Below are positions 1 through 9,795 of a stretch of 64,000 nt of DNA, piece by piece. Position numbers and translations under genes: made by a program. The notes below the pieces were generated by a model. It made no database searches. It saw only the letters and a program-made list of their open reading frames with translations, and had not been told where the DNA came from. Positions within the stretch are counted from its first letter, which is position 1; each line of letters begins with the position of its first letter. The DNA comes from Streptomyces sp. Je 1-369 (lineage in GTDB: Bacteria; Actinomycetota; Actinomycetes; Streptomycetales; Streptomycetaceae): the NCBI RefSeq assembly GCF_026810505.1, contig NZ_CP101750.1, positions 8,730,515-8,794,514 of the forward strand, in the 5' to 3' direction.

Positions 1-1281
1 GGCGACGGCGCGGCCTGGGAGCGCCTGCACGCGATGTGGGACGACGTCCGCCCCGCCCTGCTGGACGCCCTGTTCACCCCCTTCCCGCCGCTACGGGCCA
101 CCGCCAAGCTGGCCTACCGGCTCAAGACGGCCGGCGCGCTGCGCATGGCCCGCACCCTGCTGCTGCCGGTGCGCCGCCTGGGCGAGGAGGAGTTCACCGG
201 CGAGGGCGGCCGGCTCCTGCTGGCCGGCAACGCCCTGCACGCCGACCTGGCCCCCGAGGCGGCCGGCAGCGGCGGCTTCGGCTGGCTCATGGCGATGCTC
301 GGCCAGAGCTACGGCTTCCCCGTCCCGGTGGGCGGCGCCGGCGCCCTGACCGCCGCCCTGACCCGGCGCCTCCAGGCGCGCGGCGCGGCCGTGCACTGCG
401 GCCGCCGCGCCCAGCAGATCATCGTGCGCGGCGGGCGCGCGGTCGCCGTGCGCACCGCCGACGGCGAGACGGTGCCCGCCACGCGCGCCGTCCTGGCCGA
501 TGTGTCGCTGCCCGCCCTGTACGGCGGCCTCATCGCCCCCCAGCACCTGCCCGACCAGCTCCTTGCGGACCTGCGCCGCTTCCAGTGGGACTTCGCCACC
601 TTCAAGGTCGACTGGGCGCTGGAGGGGCCGGTGCCCTGGCAGGCCAAGGAGGCGGCCGGCGCGGGCACCGTGCACCTGGCCGACGGCGTCGACGAACTCA
701 CCCGCTTCGCCGCCCAGCTCGCCATGCGCCAGGTCCCCGACCGGCCCTTCCTGCTCTTCGGCCAGATGACGACCGCGGACGCCACCCGCTCACCGGCCGG
801 CACCGAGTCCGCCTGGGCCTACACCCACGTCCCCCAGGACATCCGCGCCGACGCCGGCCACGACCACATCTCCGGCGCCTGGCGGGCCGCGGAGCAGGAG
901 CGGATGGCCGACCGGATCGAGCAGCAGGTCGAACGCTTCGCCCCGGGCTTTCGCACCCTGATCCGGGCCCGCCGCATCCTGGCCCCGCCCACCTTGCAGG
1001 CCCTGGACCGCAACCTGCACGCCGGCGCCCTCAACGGCGGCACCACCTCCCTGCACCAGCAGCTGTTCTTCCGCCCCCTGCCGGGCACCGGGCGCCCCGA
1101 AACCCCCCTGCCGGGCCTCTACCTGGCCTCGGCCGCCGCCCACCCCGGCGGCGGCGTCCACGGCGCCCCCGGCGCCAACGCGGCCCGCGCCGCCCTGCGC
1201 CGCCGCCTCCCGCTCCCGCTGACCCGCACTCAACGCCACCTCACCCGCCGCGACCGCACCGGCACCCCGCCCCGCCCGTGA
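1..1281 (+). CDS. CrtI/phytoene-desaturase-like FAD oxidoreductase, 5' end outside window
   Basis: The reading frame is open from the first base, so the N-terminal FAD-binding Rossmann motif lies upstream of the window. The visible part resembles the substrate and C-terminal halves of CrtI-type NAD(P)/FAD-dependent oxidoreductases. It ends with the typical C-terminal FAD-contacting stretch: GLYLASAAAHPGGGVHGA followed by an Ala/Arg-rich helix. These enzymes desaturate, isomerise or oxidise lipophilic substrates; the substrate here cannot be read. The stop codon overlaps the GTG start of the next gene (short-chain dehydrogenase), so the two are probably co-translated. The last ~25 residues are Arg/Pro/Thr-rich and probably not part of the fold. 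Confidence 0.75.
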   Translation, partial: GDGAAWERLHAMWDDVRPALLDALFTPFPPLRATAKLAYRLKTAGALRMARTLLLPVRRLGEEEFTGEGGRLLLAGNALHADLAPEAAGSGGFGWLMAMLGQSYGFPVPVGGAGALTAALTRRLQARGAAVHCGRRAQQIIVRGGRAVAVRTADGETVPATRAVLADVSLPALYGGLIAPQHLPDQLLADLRRFQWDFATFKVDWALEGPVPWQAKEAAGAGTVHLADGVDELTRFAAQLAMRQVPDRPFLLFGQMTTADATRSPAGTESAWAYTHVPQDIRADAGHDHISGAWRAAEQERMADRIEQQVERFAPGFRTLIRARRILAPPTLQALDRNLHAGALNGGTTSLHQQLFFRPLPGTGRPETPLPGLYLASAAAHPGGGVHGAPGANAARAALRRRLPLPLTRTQRHLTRRDRTGTPPRP

Positions 1282-2186
1282 AGAGCCCGCGCACGCACCG
1301 CACGCGCCCCGGCCCCCTGCACCACCGCACCGTCGTGGTGACCGGCGCCGCCCGCGGCCTGGGCGCCGCACTCGCACGGGAGCTGGCGCACCGCGACGCC
1401 CGCCTCGCTCTGCTGGGCCTGGAGCAGGACGCGCTGGAACAGGTGGCGGCCGCCCTGCCCGCCCCCGCCCTGGCCCTGCCCGTCGACGTCACCGACCCCG
1501 CCGCCCTGCACACCGCCGCCCGCACGGTGCGCGAACGCCTGGGACCGCCCTCCGTCGTCATCGCCAATGCCGGCATCGCCCAGGCCGGCCCCCTGCAAAG
1601 CGCCGACCCGCACGCCTGGCGCCGGGTGATCGAGGTGAACCTGACCGGCAGCGCCCTGACCGCCCAAACCTTCCTGCCCGACCTGCTGCACACCCGCGGC
1701 TACCACCTGCAGATCGCCTCCCTGGCCGCCCTGGGCGCCGTGCCGATGCTGAGCGCCTACTGCGCCTCCAAGGCCGGCGTGGAGGCCTTCACCCACGCGC
1801 TGCGCGCCGAAACCGCCCACCGCGGCGTCGCGGTGGGCATCGCCTACCTCAACTGGCTGGACACCGGCATGCTGGACGAGGTGGACACCTACGCCGCGCT
1901 GCGCGAACCGCGCGCCCTGCTGCCGCCCTGCGCCCGCCGCATCCGCCCCCTCGCCCCGGTGGCCGCCCGCCTGGCCGACGCCGTCGAAGCGCGCCGCACC
2001 GCCGTCTACATCCCGGCCTGGACCCGGCTGGCCCAGGCCGGCCGCGGCCTGCTGCCGCCCCTGGTCACCCGCCTGGCCCGGGCCCGCTTCCACCGCCGCC
2101 CGCCGGGGGAGCCCATCGCCCAGACCGGCCCGCTGGGCGCCGGCGGCCGCGCCGCCCACCGCCCGAACCGACCACCGCCCCATTGA
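1278..2186 (+). CDS. short-chain dehydrogenase/reductase
   Basis: 302-aa protein starting at a GTG that shares bases with the TGA of the upstream oxidoreductase. It has the SDR nucleotide-binding motif TGAARGLG about 20 residues in, the NAG motif (VIANAGIA), a catalytic Ser region (QIASLAA) and the active-site YCASK. The C-terminus (after about residue 260) is a Pro/Arg-rich tail beyond the usual SDR length. It is likely an NAD(P)H-dependent oxidoreductase acting on the same lipid-like substrate as the CrtI-like neighbour. The pairing and overlap support a joint function, but the substrate is unknown. Confidence 0.8.
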   Translation: MKSPRTHRTRPGPLHHRTVVVTGAARGLGAALARELAHRDARLALLGLEQDALEQVAAALPAPALALPVDVTDPAALHTAARTVRERLGPPSVVIANAGIAQAGPLQSADPHAWRRVIEVNLTGSALTAQTFLPDLLHTRGYHLQIASLAALGAVPMLSAYCASKAGVEAFTHALRAETAHRGVAVGIAYLNWLDTGMLDEVDTYAALREPRALLPPCARRIRPLAPVAARLADAVEARRTAVYIPAWTRLAQAGRGLLPPLVTRLARARFHRRPPGEPIAQTGPLGAGGRAAHRPNRPPPH

Positions 2187-2271
2187 CCACCCACAGCGCG
2201 CCGCCCGCCGTGCCCCGGCCCGCCGCCTGCGCCAGGCTGGAACCCCGCACGCACGCCCGGCCGGAGGTGTC

Positions 2272-3303
2272 ATGGAGCCCGTGGAGGCACTGGAACGCAT
2301 CGCCTTCCTCCTGGAGCGGGGCCGCGCCCCCACCTACCGCGTGCGGGCCTTTCGCACCGCCGCCGAGGTGAGCGCAAACCTCTCCGGCCCCGAGCTGGCG
2401 CGCCGCGCCGGGGACGGCTCCCTGGAATCCCTCAAGGGCATCGGGCCCAAGACCGCCGCCGTGATCCGCGAGGCGCTGGCCGGCACCATGCCCGGCTACC
2501 TGCAACGCCTGGAGGAAGAGGCCCGCGCCCCGCTGGCCGAGGGCGCCGGCAGCGGGCTGCGGGCCCTGCTGCGCGGCGACTGCCATCTGCACTCCGACTG
2601 GTCCGACGGCGGCAGCCCCATCGAGGCGATGGGCCGCGCCGCCCGCGAGATCGGCCACGAATGGGCCGTACTCACCGACCACTCGCCCCGCCTGACGGTG
2701 GCCCGCGGCCTGTCACCCCAACGGCTGCGCGACCAGCTGGAGGTGGTGGCCGCCCTCAACGAGCAGTGGGCGCCCTTCCGGCTGCTGACCGGCATCGAGT
2801 GCGACATCCTCGACGACGGCTCCCTGGACCAGGAACCCGACCTGCTGGACCGCCTGGACGTCGTGGTGATCTCCGTGCACTCCAAACTGCGCATGGACGC
2901 CGCCGCGATGACACGCCGCCTCATCACCGCGGTCAGCAACCCCCGCGCCGACGTGCTCGGACACTGCACCGGCCGCCTGGTCACCGGCCGCGGCCGGCCC
3001 GAGTCGCAGTTCGACGCGGAAGCGGTCTTCGCCGCGTGCGCGGCCGCCCGCACCGCCGTGGAGATCAACAGCCGCCCCGAACGCCTCGACCCGCCCCGCC
3101 GCCTGCTGCGCCAGGCGGTCCGGGCCGGCACGCTGTTCGCCGTCGACACCGACGCCCACGCACCCGGCCAGCTCGACTGGCAGATCATCGGCTGCGCGCG
3201 CGCCGAGGAGTGCAAGGTGCCCGCCGAACGCGTGGTGAGCACCTGGACCGCGCCCGAGATCCTGTCCTGGACCCGCGAAAGCCGCGCCCGCACCGCCCCC
3301 TGA
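2272..3303 (+). CDS. PHP-domain metal-dependent hydrolase with N-terminal helix-hairpin-helix region (PolX-like C-terminal half)
   Basis: 343 aa. Residues ~1-75 hold a helix-hairpin-helix-like region (LKGIGPKTAAVIREAL) as in family X polymerases. Residues ~100-330 form a PHP phosphoesterase domain with its metal ligands visible: CHLHSDWSDG, LTDHS, GIECD, SVHSK, LGHCTGR and DTDAHA. The polymerase palm domain of bacterial PolX is absent, so this is a stand-alone HhH-PHP protein, probably a phosphoesterase or nuclease acting on DNA or nucleotides. The stop lies 11 nt from the convergent molybdenum hydroxylase gene. Nothing links it to the biosynthetic cluster downstream. Confidence 0.8.
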   Translation: MEPVEALERIAFLLERGRAPTYRVRAFRTAAEVSANLSGPELARRAGDGSLESLKGIGPKTAAVIREALAGTMPGYLQRLEEEARAPLAEGAGSGLRALLRGDCHLHSDWSDGGSPIEAMGRAAREIGHEWAVLTDHSPRLTVARGLSPQRLRDQLEVVAALNEQWAPFRLLTGIECDILDDGSLDQEPDLLDRLDVVVISVHSKLRMDAAAMTRRLITAVSNPRADVLGHCTGRLVTGRGRPESQFDAEAVFAACAAARTAVEINSRPERLDPPRRLLRQAVRAGTLFAVDTDAHAPGQLDWQIIGCARAEECKVPAERVVSTWTAPEILSWTRESRARTAP

Positions 3304-3314
3304 GCCGCCGGCGC

Positions 3315-5411
3315 CTACAGGGCGCCGGCCAGCACCCGGTCCGGGGTCAGCGGGAGTTCCCGCAGCCGTACCCCCGTCGCGTGGTGCACCGCGTTGCCGA
3401 TCGCCGCGGCCGTTCCCACGATCCCGATCTCGCCGATGCCCTTGCTGCCCATCGGGTTGAGATGCGGATCGTCCTCCTCGATCCAGTGCGCCTCGATGTC
3501 CGGCACATCCGCATGCGCCGGCACGTGATAGGAGGCCAGATCGCACTCGGTGAAGTCCCCGAAGGCGGCATCCACCGTGCTGCCCTCCATCAGCGCCATC
3601 CCCAGCCCCATCGTCATCGCGCCGACGAACTGCGAGCGGGCGGTACGGGAGTTGAGGATGCGCCCGGCGGCGTAGACGCCGAGCAGCCGGCGCACCCGGA
3701 CCTCACCGGAGACCGTGTCCACCGCGACCTCGGCGAAGTGCGCACCGAACGCGTGCCGCGCGTAGTCGCTGTCCGCATCGGCCCGCCCCGCCGTGTCGGC
3801 CGTGGCACTGACCCCCTCCGGCGGCAGCTGCCGGCCCTGCTGCTCGGCCAGGCGCCCGGCCAGCGCCGTACACGCCTCGTGCACCGCCCAGCCCCAGGAG
3901 GCCGTGCCCGAGGAGCCGCCGGCCAGCGGCGCCGCGGGCAGATCACTGCTGCCGATCTCGGTGCGCACCCGCTCCACCGGCACGCCCAGCGCGTCCGCGG
4001 CGACCTGCGCGAGCACGGTGCGCGCCCCCGTCCCGATGTCGGTGGCGTTGATCCGCACCACGAACGTGCCGTCCGGGCAGGCCTGCACGCCCGCCCGGGA
4101 CGGCCCCACCACGACCGGATAGGTGGCCGCCGCCATCCCGCTGCCCACCAGCCACGGCCCTTCCCGGCGGGTGCGCGGGCGCGGATCGCGCCCGGCCCAG
4201 CCAAAGCGCCGCGCCCCCTCGCGCAGGCACTCGGCCAGATGCCGGCTGCTGAAGGGCTTGCCGCTGTCCGGCTCGTGCCCGGTGTCGTTGCGCAGCCGCA
4301 GCTCGACGGGGTCGATGCCCAGCGCCTGGGCGAGCTCGTCCATCGCCGACTCCAGCGCGTACATGCCCGGCGCCTCGCCCGGGGCCCGCATCCAGGAGGG
4401 GCTCGGCACATCCAGCGGCACCGCCCGGTGCGTGGTGCGCGCGTGCGGCGAGGGATACATGACGCGGGTGGCGGCCGCCCCGGTCTCCATGAACTCCTTG
4501 ACGCGGGAGGTGTGCGCGGTCACCTCGTGGATCACCGAGGTGAGCGTGCCGTCCGTGCCCGCACCCAGCCGCACCCGGTGCAGGGTCGGCGCACGGTGCC
4601 CCACCACGGAGGGCAACTGCCGCCGCGGCAGCACGAGTTTGACCGGCCGGCCCGTGGCGCGGGCGGCCATGGCGGCCAGCACCACGTGCGGGCGCGGCGT
4701 CCCCTTGGAGCCGAACCCGCCGCCCACATGCTCGGAGACGACCGTCACCTGCTCCTTGCGCAGCCCGAACAGGCCGGCCAGCACATCGCGCACGGTGGTG
4801 GCGCCCTGGCTGGAGTCGTACACGCTCAAGTGCCCCTCCTGCCAGTGGGCGGTGGCCGCGTGCGGCTCCATGGGGTGGTTGTGCAGCGGCGGCACCCGGT
4901 AGCCGGTGTCCACCCGCACCGGCGCGGCCGCGAACGCCGCCTCCGCCTCGCCGCGCACGTGCTCGCCCGAGGTCCCGTCGGAGTCCTCGGGCACGTAGGC
5001 GTCGGGGTGCCCGGCCCGCAGGGTCACCTCGTGCGGCTCGGCGGCGTAGGTGACCTGTACGGCGGCTGCGCCCTCGCGGGCCGCCTCCAGGGTGTCGGCG
5101 ACCACCAGCGCCACGTACCAGCCGTAATGCGGGACGCGGGCGTCCTGCAGCACGGCCAGGGTGGCGTCGTCCGGCTCGGCCAGACGCGGCGCGTTGCGGT
5201 GGTGCAGCACCGCCACCACACCGGGCAGCGCCAGCGCCGCCCCCTCGTCCACCGCCCGCACCTGCCCGCGCGCCACGGTGGCCGCGACCGGCCACGCGTA
5301 CGCGCAGCCCTCAGGGGTGTGCTCGGCGGCGTAACGGGCGCTGCCGAGCACCTTGTCGGTGCCCTCCCGGCGCTCGAGGCCGGCCCCCAGCGCGTCGGCG
5401 GTCTGCGGCAT
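3315..5411 (-). CDS. xanthine dehydrogenase family molybdopterin-binding subunit (PaoC/YagR-like)
   Basis: 698-aa large subunit of a molybdenum hydroxylase. It carries the family signature blocks: VGGGFGSKG (pyranopterin/Mo region), MRAPGEAPGMYALESAMDE in the middle, and the C-terminal GIGEIGIVGTAAAIGNAV holding the catalytic Glu that activates Mo-OH. It is the last gene of a three-gene minus-strand operon coding the [2Fe-2S], FAD and Mo subunits. Such enzymes hydroxylate aldehydes or N-heterocycles using water and pass electrons from Mo through Fe-S to FAD. The 4Fe-4S insertion of the FAD partner points to the PaoABC aldehyde oxidoreductase branch rather than classical xanthine dehydrogenase. 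Confidence 0.88.
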   Translation of the reverse strand: MPQTADALGAGLERREGTDKVLGSARYAAEHTPEGCAYAWPVAATVARGQVRAVDEGAALALPGVVAVLHHRNAPRLAEPDDATLAVLQDARVPHYGWYVALVVADTLEAAREGAAAVQVTYAAEPHEVTLRAGHPDAYVPEDSDGTSGEHVRGEAEAAFAAAPVRVDTGYRVPPLHNHPMEPHAATAHWQEGHLSVYDSSQGATTVRDVLAGLFGLRKEQVTVVSEHVGGGFGSKGTPRPHVVLAAMAARATGRPVKLVLPRRQLPSVVGHRAPTLHRVRLGAGTDGTLTSVIHEVTAHTSRVKEFMETGAAATRVMYPSPHARTTHRAVPLDVPSPSWMRAPGEAPGMYALESAMDELAQALGIDPVELRLRNDTGHEPDSGKPFSSRHLAECLREGARRFGWAGRDPRPRTRREGPWLVGSGMAAATYPVVVGPSRAGVQACPDGTFVVRINATDIGTGARTVLAQVAADALGVPVERVRTEIGSSDLPAAPLAGGSSGTASWGWAVHEACTALAGRLAEQQGRQLPPEGVSATADTAGRADADSDYARHAFGAHFAEVAVDTVSGEVRVRRLLGVYAAGRILNSRTARSQFVGAMTMGLGMALMEGSTVDAAFGDFTECDLASYHVPAHADVPDIEAHWIEEDDPHLNPMGSKGIGEIGIVGTAAAIGNAVHHATGVRLRELPLTPDRVLAGAL

Positions 5412-5469
5412 GGTGTTTCTCCCTGCAAGCGGATACGGACGTACGAAAGACAGACGGCGGCCGGCCGGA

Positions 5470-6497
<1,028 letters not shown>

Positions 6498-6501
<4 letters not shown>

Positions 6502-7061
6502 CGCACCCCACCCCCCGCGGCGTCCTCGGCGGCCGCCAGGTCCTGGACGGCCTCGACGATGCGCGGATAGGCGCCGCACCGGCACAGGTTGCCGCTCAGC
6601 CGCTCCTGGATCTCCTCCCGGCTCAGCCGCACCGGCTCACCGCCCTCCGCCTTCGGATCCGTCACGTGCGAGGCATGGCCGGCCCGGGCCTCGGCCAGGA
6701 CGCCCAGGGCCGAACACAGCTGCCCCGGCGTGCAGTACCCGCACTGGAAGGCATCACGCTCCACGAACGCCCGCTGCAGGGGATGCGGCGGGTGGCCGTC
6801 GGCGGCGTGCAGCCCCTCGACCGTGGTGATGTCACATCCCTCGACGGCGACCGCCAGCAGCAGACAGCTGTTGGCCCGGCGCCCGTCCACCAGGACGGTG
6901 CAGGCACCGCACTGGCCGTGGTCACAGCCCTTCTTGGCGCCGGTCAGATCCAGCTGCTCCCGCAGGACGTCCAGCAGCGTCGCACGGTGATCGACGACCG
7001 GGCGGTGGGCCCTGCCGTTCACCCGCAGCGGCACTTGCGAATGGAACACATCGGTCCCCAT
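6498..7061 (-). CDS. [2Fe-2S] subunit of xanthine dehydrogenase family enzyme (PaoA-like)
   Basis: 187 aa. Two iron-sulfur domains are visible. The plant-type ferredoxin domain has CDHGQCGACTVLVDG plus the downstream NSCLLL cysteine. The helical domain has FQCGYCTPGQ and LSGNLCRCGAYP. This is the standard small subunit of a Mo hydroxylase and carries electrons from the Mo centre to FAD. It is the first gene of the minus-strand operon and its stop overlaps the next start. Unlike some PaoA proteins, no twin-arginine signal is seen at the start chosen, so cytoplasmic location is inferred. Confidence 0.9.
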
Positions 7062-7227
7062 GGCGCTCTGCTCCCTCGTCCCGGAGGCGGATCGGTGCCG
7101 GTATCAGCCCCTCCAGCCTGGGACAGGAGACACGTTCCGGCATGCCGAGCCGCTCCGGGACGACGCAGACCGGGAGAGGGGAGAGGGGAGAGGGGGCGGC
7201 GGGGGGGAAGAAGGAGCGGGGGCGGGG

Positions 7228-7482
7228 TCAGTCCGTGGGGCGGGAGGTCCCGACGTACCGCCACAGCACGTGCACCACCCGCAGCACCCCGAGCACGGTG
7301 CCGGCCCAGGCACCCGCGACCACCAGCACCCTTTCGGCGCCGGAGGGGAGCTGCCAGACGGCGGCCGGACCGGCGATCGCCCCGAACACGACGGCGCCCA
7401 GGAAGCAGGCGCTGAGCAGCGCGTAACCGATCTCCACGGTCATCGCGTCCCGCTCGGCCTGACTACGACGGCTGGTCCCCAT
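7228..7482 (-). CDS. small two-helix membrane protein, DUF6332-like
   Basis: 84 aa. The start ATG was chosen at MGTSRRSQAERDAM, which matches the typical beginning of this Streptomyces family; a longer reading frame upstream is Gly/Arg-rich and unlikely. Two hydrophobic helices (around IGYALLSACFLGAVVFG and VLVVAGAWAGTVLGVL) give an inner-membrane protein with short cytoplasmic ends. No function is known for the family. It stands alone between two minus-strand genes. Confidence 0.6.
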   Translation of the reverse strand: MGTSRRSQAERDAMTVEIGYALLSACFLGAVVFGAIAGPAAVWQLPSGAERVLVVAGAWAGTVLGVLRVVHVLWRYVGTSRPTD

Positions 7483-7572
7483 GACCGCAGAGCCTACCCA
7501 GCCCCGCGCCCGGCCCCGCCGTACCCCGCCAAGTCCCCCCCCCGGGCGCACCGCGGGACCGCCCCCGCACCG

Positions 7573-7878
7573 CTACCCGCCGCCGTGGACGCCGGCCGCG
7601 ACCCGCACGAACGAGCGGACCAGCACATCGGTGTTGCCCGCACCCCACGCGGCCACCAGCGGGCTGGGCGGCATGTCGCTCAGCGGCACCACCGCAAGGC
7701 CGGGGGAGGGCGGGTGGTCCAAAAGGGTCATGCCCACGGTGCCGTTCCACAGCACGGCCTGCCGGCACTCCACGACCGCACGCACCACCGGGCCCTCGCG
7801 GTGGTGACCGCCGCCCCAGTAGGCCTGCCACAGCGGGTCGGTGCCCGGCGGGAAGCGGAACCAGCGCCGTTGCGCCAC
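7573..7878 (-). CDS. stand-alone half of a LysR-type effector-binding domain
   Basis: 101 aa with a GTG start preceded by a strong ribosome site (AGGAGG, 8 nt spacing). The sequence resembles the C-terminal half of LysR substrate-binding domains found in Streptomyces: PPGTDPLWQAYWGG at the start, a VVECRQAVLWNGTVGMT middle, and VVPLSDMPPSPLVAAW with VRSFV at the end. There is no DNA-binding HTH and no N-terminal effector half. It may be a decayed LysR gene, or a small ligand-binding protein, given the good ribosome site. No LysR HTH is found nearby. Confidence 0.5.
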   Translation of the reverse strand: MAQRRWFRFPPGTDPLWQAYWGGGHHREGPVVRAVVECRQAVLWNGTVGMTLLDHPPSPGLAVVPLSDMPPSPLVAAWGAGNTDVLVRSFVRVAAGVHGGG

Positions 7879-7889
7879 ACGCCCCGCCT

Positions 7890-7946
7890 CCTAGGGCGCG
7901 TGCCGGGCGCCGCGGGGCAGGCGGGACTTCCGACACAGGCCCTAGG
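7890..7946. terminator. hairpin bounded by CCTAGGGC/GCCCTAGG at the 3' end of the ANTAR gene
   Basis: Perfect 8-nt arms at 7890-7897 and 7939-7946 enclose a GC-rich 41-nt segment. The right arm covers the stop codon of the minus-strand ANTAR gene. No T-run follows, so termination is an inference from position. Confidence 0.35.
7922..7942. repeat. GGGACTTCC-GACACAGGCCC repeat, copy 1
   Basis: A ~21-nt sequence lying just past the stop of the minus-strand ANTAR gene. It recurs with one extra C at about 9123-9144, just past the stop of the minus-strand DsbB-like gene. Both copies sit at the same place relative to the gene end, suggesting a shared 3'-end element. Confidence 0.5.
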
Positions 7947-9000
7947 CCTGCCCGGCCAGGGCGAGTTGGTGCAGGTCCTCCAGGGCGTCCAGGAGAACGG
8001 TCTCCTGGTGCCACCTGATCCACTCGCCCATGGTGCGGCCGGCGGCGTGCAGTTCGCGCAGCTGGGCCTGGGTGAAGCCGATCAGGGGCCGGGCGTGGTG
8101 GGAGGAGATGACGCCGTGCACGGTCCGGTGTTCGTCGACGAGCGGGATGCTGTGGCAGGCGCGGCTGCCGGAGGTGAGGATCACCCGGCGCGTCTCGTCG
8201 TCGAACCCGGCCGAGGAGGCCACCTCCTTGACGGTGACCTGGCTGCCGGCCTCGGCGGCCCGGGAGCAGGAGGTGTTGCCGTCGACGAAGGCGAAGTAGT
8301 CGGTGAAGTGCCGGGGGTGCCCCGCGTGTTTGGCCATGCGCAGCACGTCGTCCTCGAGCAGCTGCACGTTGCCCATGTCCGTGCCGGTGACGCTCAGCAC
8401 GCGGTGCAGCGCGGCGCCGAGCACCTCGCCCTGGTTGCGCACGTCCAGCGTGCCGGCCTCCAGCGCGGCCAGGCTGGGCAGGGCGTGCGGGGCCCGCTCG
8501 GGCAGCCACCTCTCGGCGCCCGGCGCGGGGCCGGGGGTGCGCACCACCGCGGCGGCCAGCTGGTGCAGCTTGATGTTGGCGTGCTGCGAGGCCCGGCGCA
8601 GCAGCACGAACGCCTCCTGGGCGTGGGCCAGCCGGTAGCGCTCGACCAGGATGCCCTCGGCCAGCGCGATCCGGGGCCGCGCCCGCGCCCGCACCTCCAG
8701 CTCGGCCACCTGCTCGCGCAGCCGCCCGGCGGTGGCGCGCAGCTGCTCCGCCTCCAGCTGGAGCGAGGAGATCTGCTCGGGCGAGGAGCGCGGACCGGGC
8801 GGCGAGAGCCGGTCGGATGAGGAAGTCCGTTCGGGTGAGGAGGTCCGGTCCTCCGGTGACGAGGACGCGGTCGGAATGCTGGTCAAACTCTCTCCCCTGG
8901 CCGCACCTGCTCCGGCCTCCTTTGCCGATCGGCCAAGGAGCAGCGGGCCGCGCCACCGGCCCCGGCGCGCCCGGTTCCTCCCGGCACGCCTGCTCCTCAC
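7942..9000 (-). CDS. ANTAR and GAF domain-containing regulator
   Basis: Up to 352 aa. A Ser/Pro/Glu-rich N-terminus leads into an ANTAR RNA-binding three-helix domain (ALAEGILVERYRLAHAQEAF then LLRRASQHANIKLHQLA). A GAF-like sensor domain then runs to the C-terminus (TGTDMGNVQLLEDD to LHAAGRTMGEWI). ANTAR proteins bind hairpins in mRNA leaders and prevent termination. In most actinomycete GAF-ANTAR proteins the ANTAR domain is C-terminal, so this order is reversed. The start is uncertain: ATG at 9000 gives a basic, low-complexity extension, and a TTG at about 8887 is possible. The signal sensed is unknown. Confidence 0.72.
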   Translation of the reverse strand: MRSRRAGRNRARRGRWRGPLLLGRSAKEAGAGAARGESLTSIPTASSSPEDRTSSPERTSSSDRLSPPGPRSSPEQISSLQLEAEQLRATAGRLREQVAELEVRARARPRIALAEGILVERYRLAHAQEAFVLLRRASQHANIKLHQLAAAVVRTPGPAPGAERWLPERAPHALPSLAALEAGTLDVRNQGEVLGAALHRVLSVTGTDMGNVQLLEDDVLRMAKHAGHPRHFTDYFAFVDGNTSCSRAAEAGSQVTVKEVASSAGFDDETRRVILTSGSRACHSIPLVDEHRTVHGVISSHHARPLIGFTQAQLRELHAAGRTMGEWIRWHQETVLLDALEDLHQLALAGQA

Positions 9001-9122
9001 CCACTTCGGCGACCGTATCCCGCCCGCTCCGCGGTGTCATGACCGCCCTGGCACGCATCGTCGACGACCCCACGCCGGACGGCGCACCGGACGCCGCGGG
9101 GCCCGCCCTCCGGGCGGACGAC

Positions 9123-9144
9123 GGGACTTCCCGACACAGGCCCC
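9123..9144. repeat. GGGACTTCCC-GACACAGGCCC repeat, copy 2
   Basis: Second copy of the element at 7922-7942, here immediately downstream of the minus-strand DsbB-like gene (stop at 9151). Confidence 0.5.
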
Positions 9145-9150
9145 AGGGGG

Positions 9151-9795
9151 CTACTTCTTCAGGATCTTGAGATCGTAGAAGAACTGGTAGCGGCCGGGGT
9201 CGTCGGGCAGGAACCAGTGGAAGCCCTCCAGCAGGAACACCGCGACCAGGTTCACCGCCGTCACCAGCGCCACGAAGGCGAACACCAGCTGTCCCGCGCG
9301 CCGGCACACCGGGGCGGGCAGGCCGGGCGCGGCCGTCCAGGGCGCGAAGGCCAAAAGGATGCCGATGGCCGCCACCGCCGCCATGAACAGGATCCACGCC
9401 CACACGTACAGGTGCAGGCCCAGCACCGGAGCGCCGTACCCCGCATCGCCCGGCAGGATGTGCAGCATCGTCTGCCGCCAGGAGGTGAAGGCGCCGGCCA
9501 TGCAGGCCACCAGGGCAAGGCCCCAGCCCGTCATGTAGTCACGGCCGCCGATCGTTCCGCGCATGCCCGCGCGGACGACGTGCAGCGCGCCCAGGGCGGC
9601 CAGCAGCATGAACATCCGCTGCACCATGCACAGGGGGCAGGGGTACTCCCAGGAGCCGAACTGCACGGCCAGGCCGCCGCAGACCACGCCCGTCCAGCCG
9701 GCCGCGAACAGACACGCGAACCAGAACTGCGCCTGCCCCAGCCACGGCGGCCCGCAGCCCCGGCGGGCCCCTTCCGCCTGCCGCGCGGTGGCCAT
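9151..9795 (-). CDS. disulfide bond formation protein B (DsbB)-like membrane protein
   Basis: 214 aa. About five hydrophobic segments are visible, and the motif YPCPLCMVQRMFM near residue 50 carries the CxxC and basic residue typical of DsbB/VKOR-like quinone reductases. A second pair of loop cysteines, as in enterobacterial DsbB, is not obvious. It probably reoxidises an extracytoplasmic thiol oxidase using quinone. The start ATG overlaps the stop of the upstream small membrane protein by one base (TGATG), which indicates translational coupling. Confidence 0.72.
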   Translation of the reverse strand: MATARQAEGARRGCGPPWLGQAQFWFACLFAAGWTGVVCGGLAVQFGSWEYPCPLCMVQRMFMLLAALGALHVVRAGMRGTIGGRDYMTGWGLALVACMAGAFTSWRQTMLHILPGDAGYGAPVLGLHLYVWAWILFMAAVAAIGILLAFAPWTAAPGLPAPVCRRAGQLVFAFVALVTAVNLVAVFLLEGFHWFLPDDPGRYQFFYDLKILKK

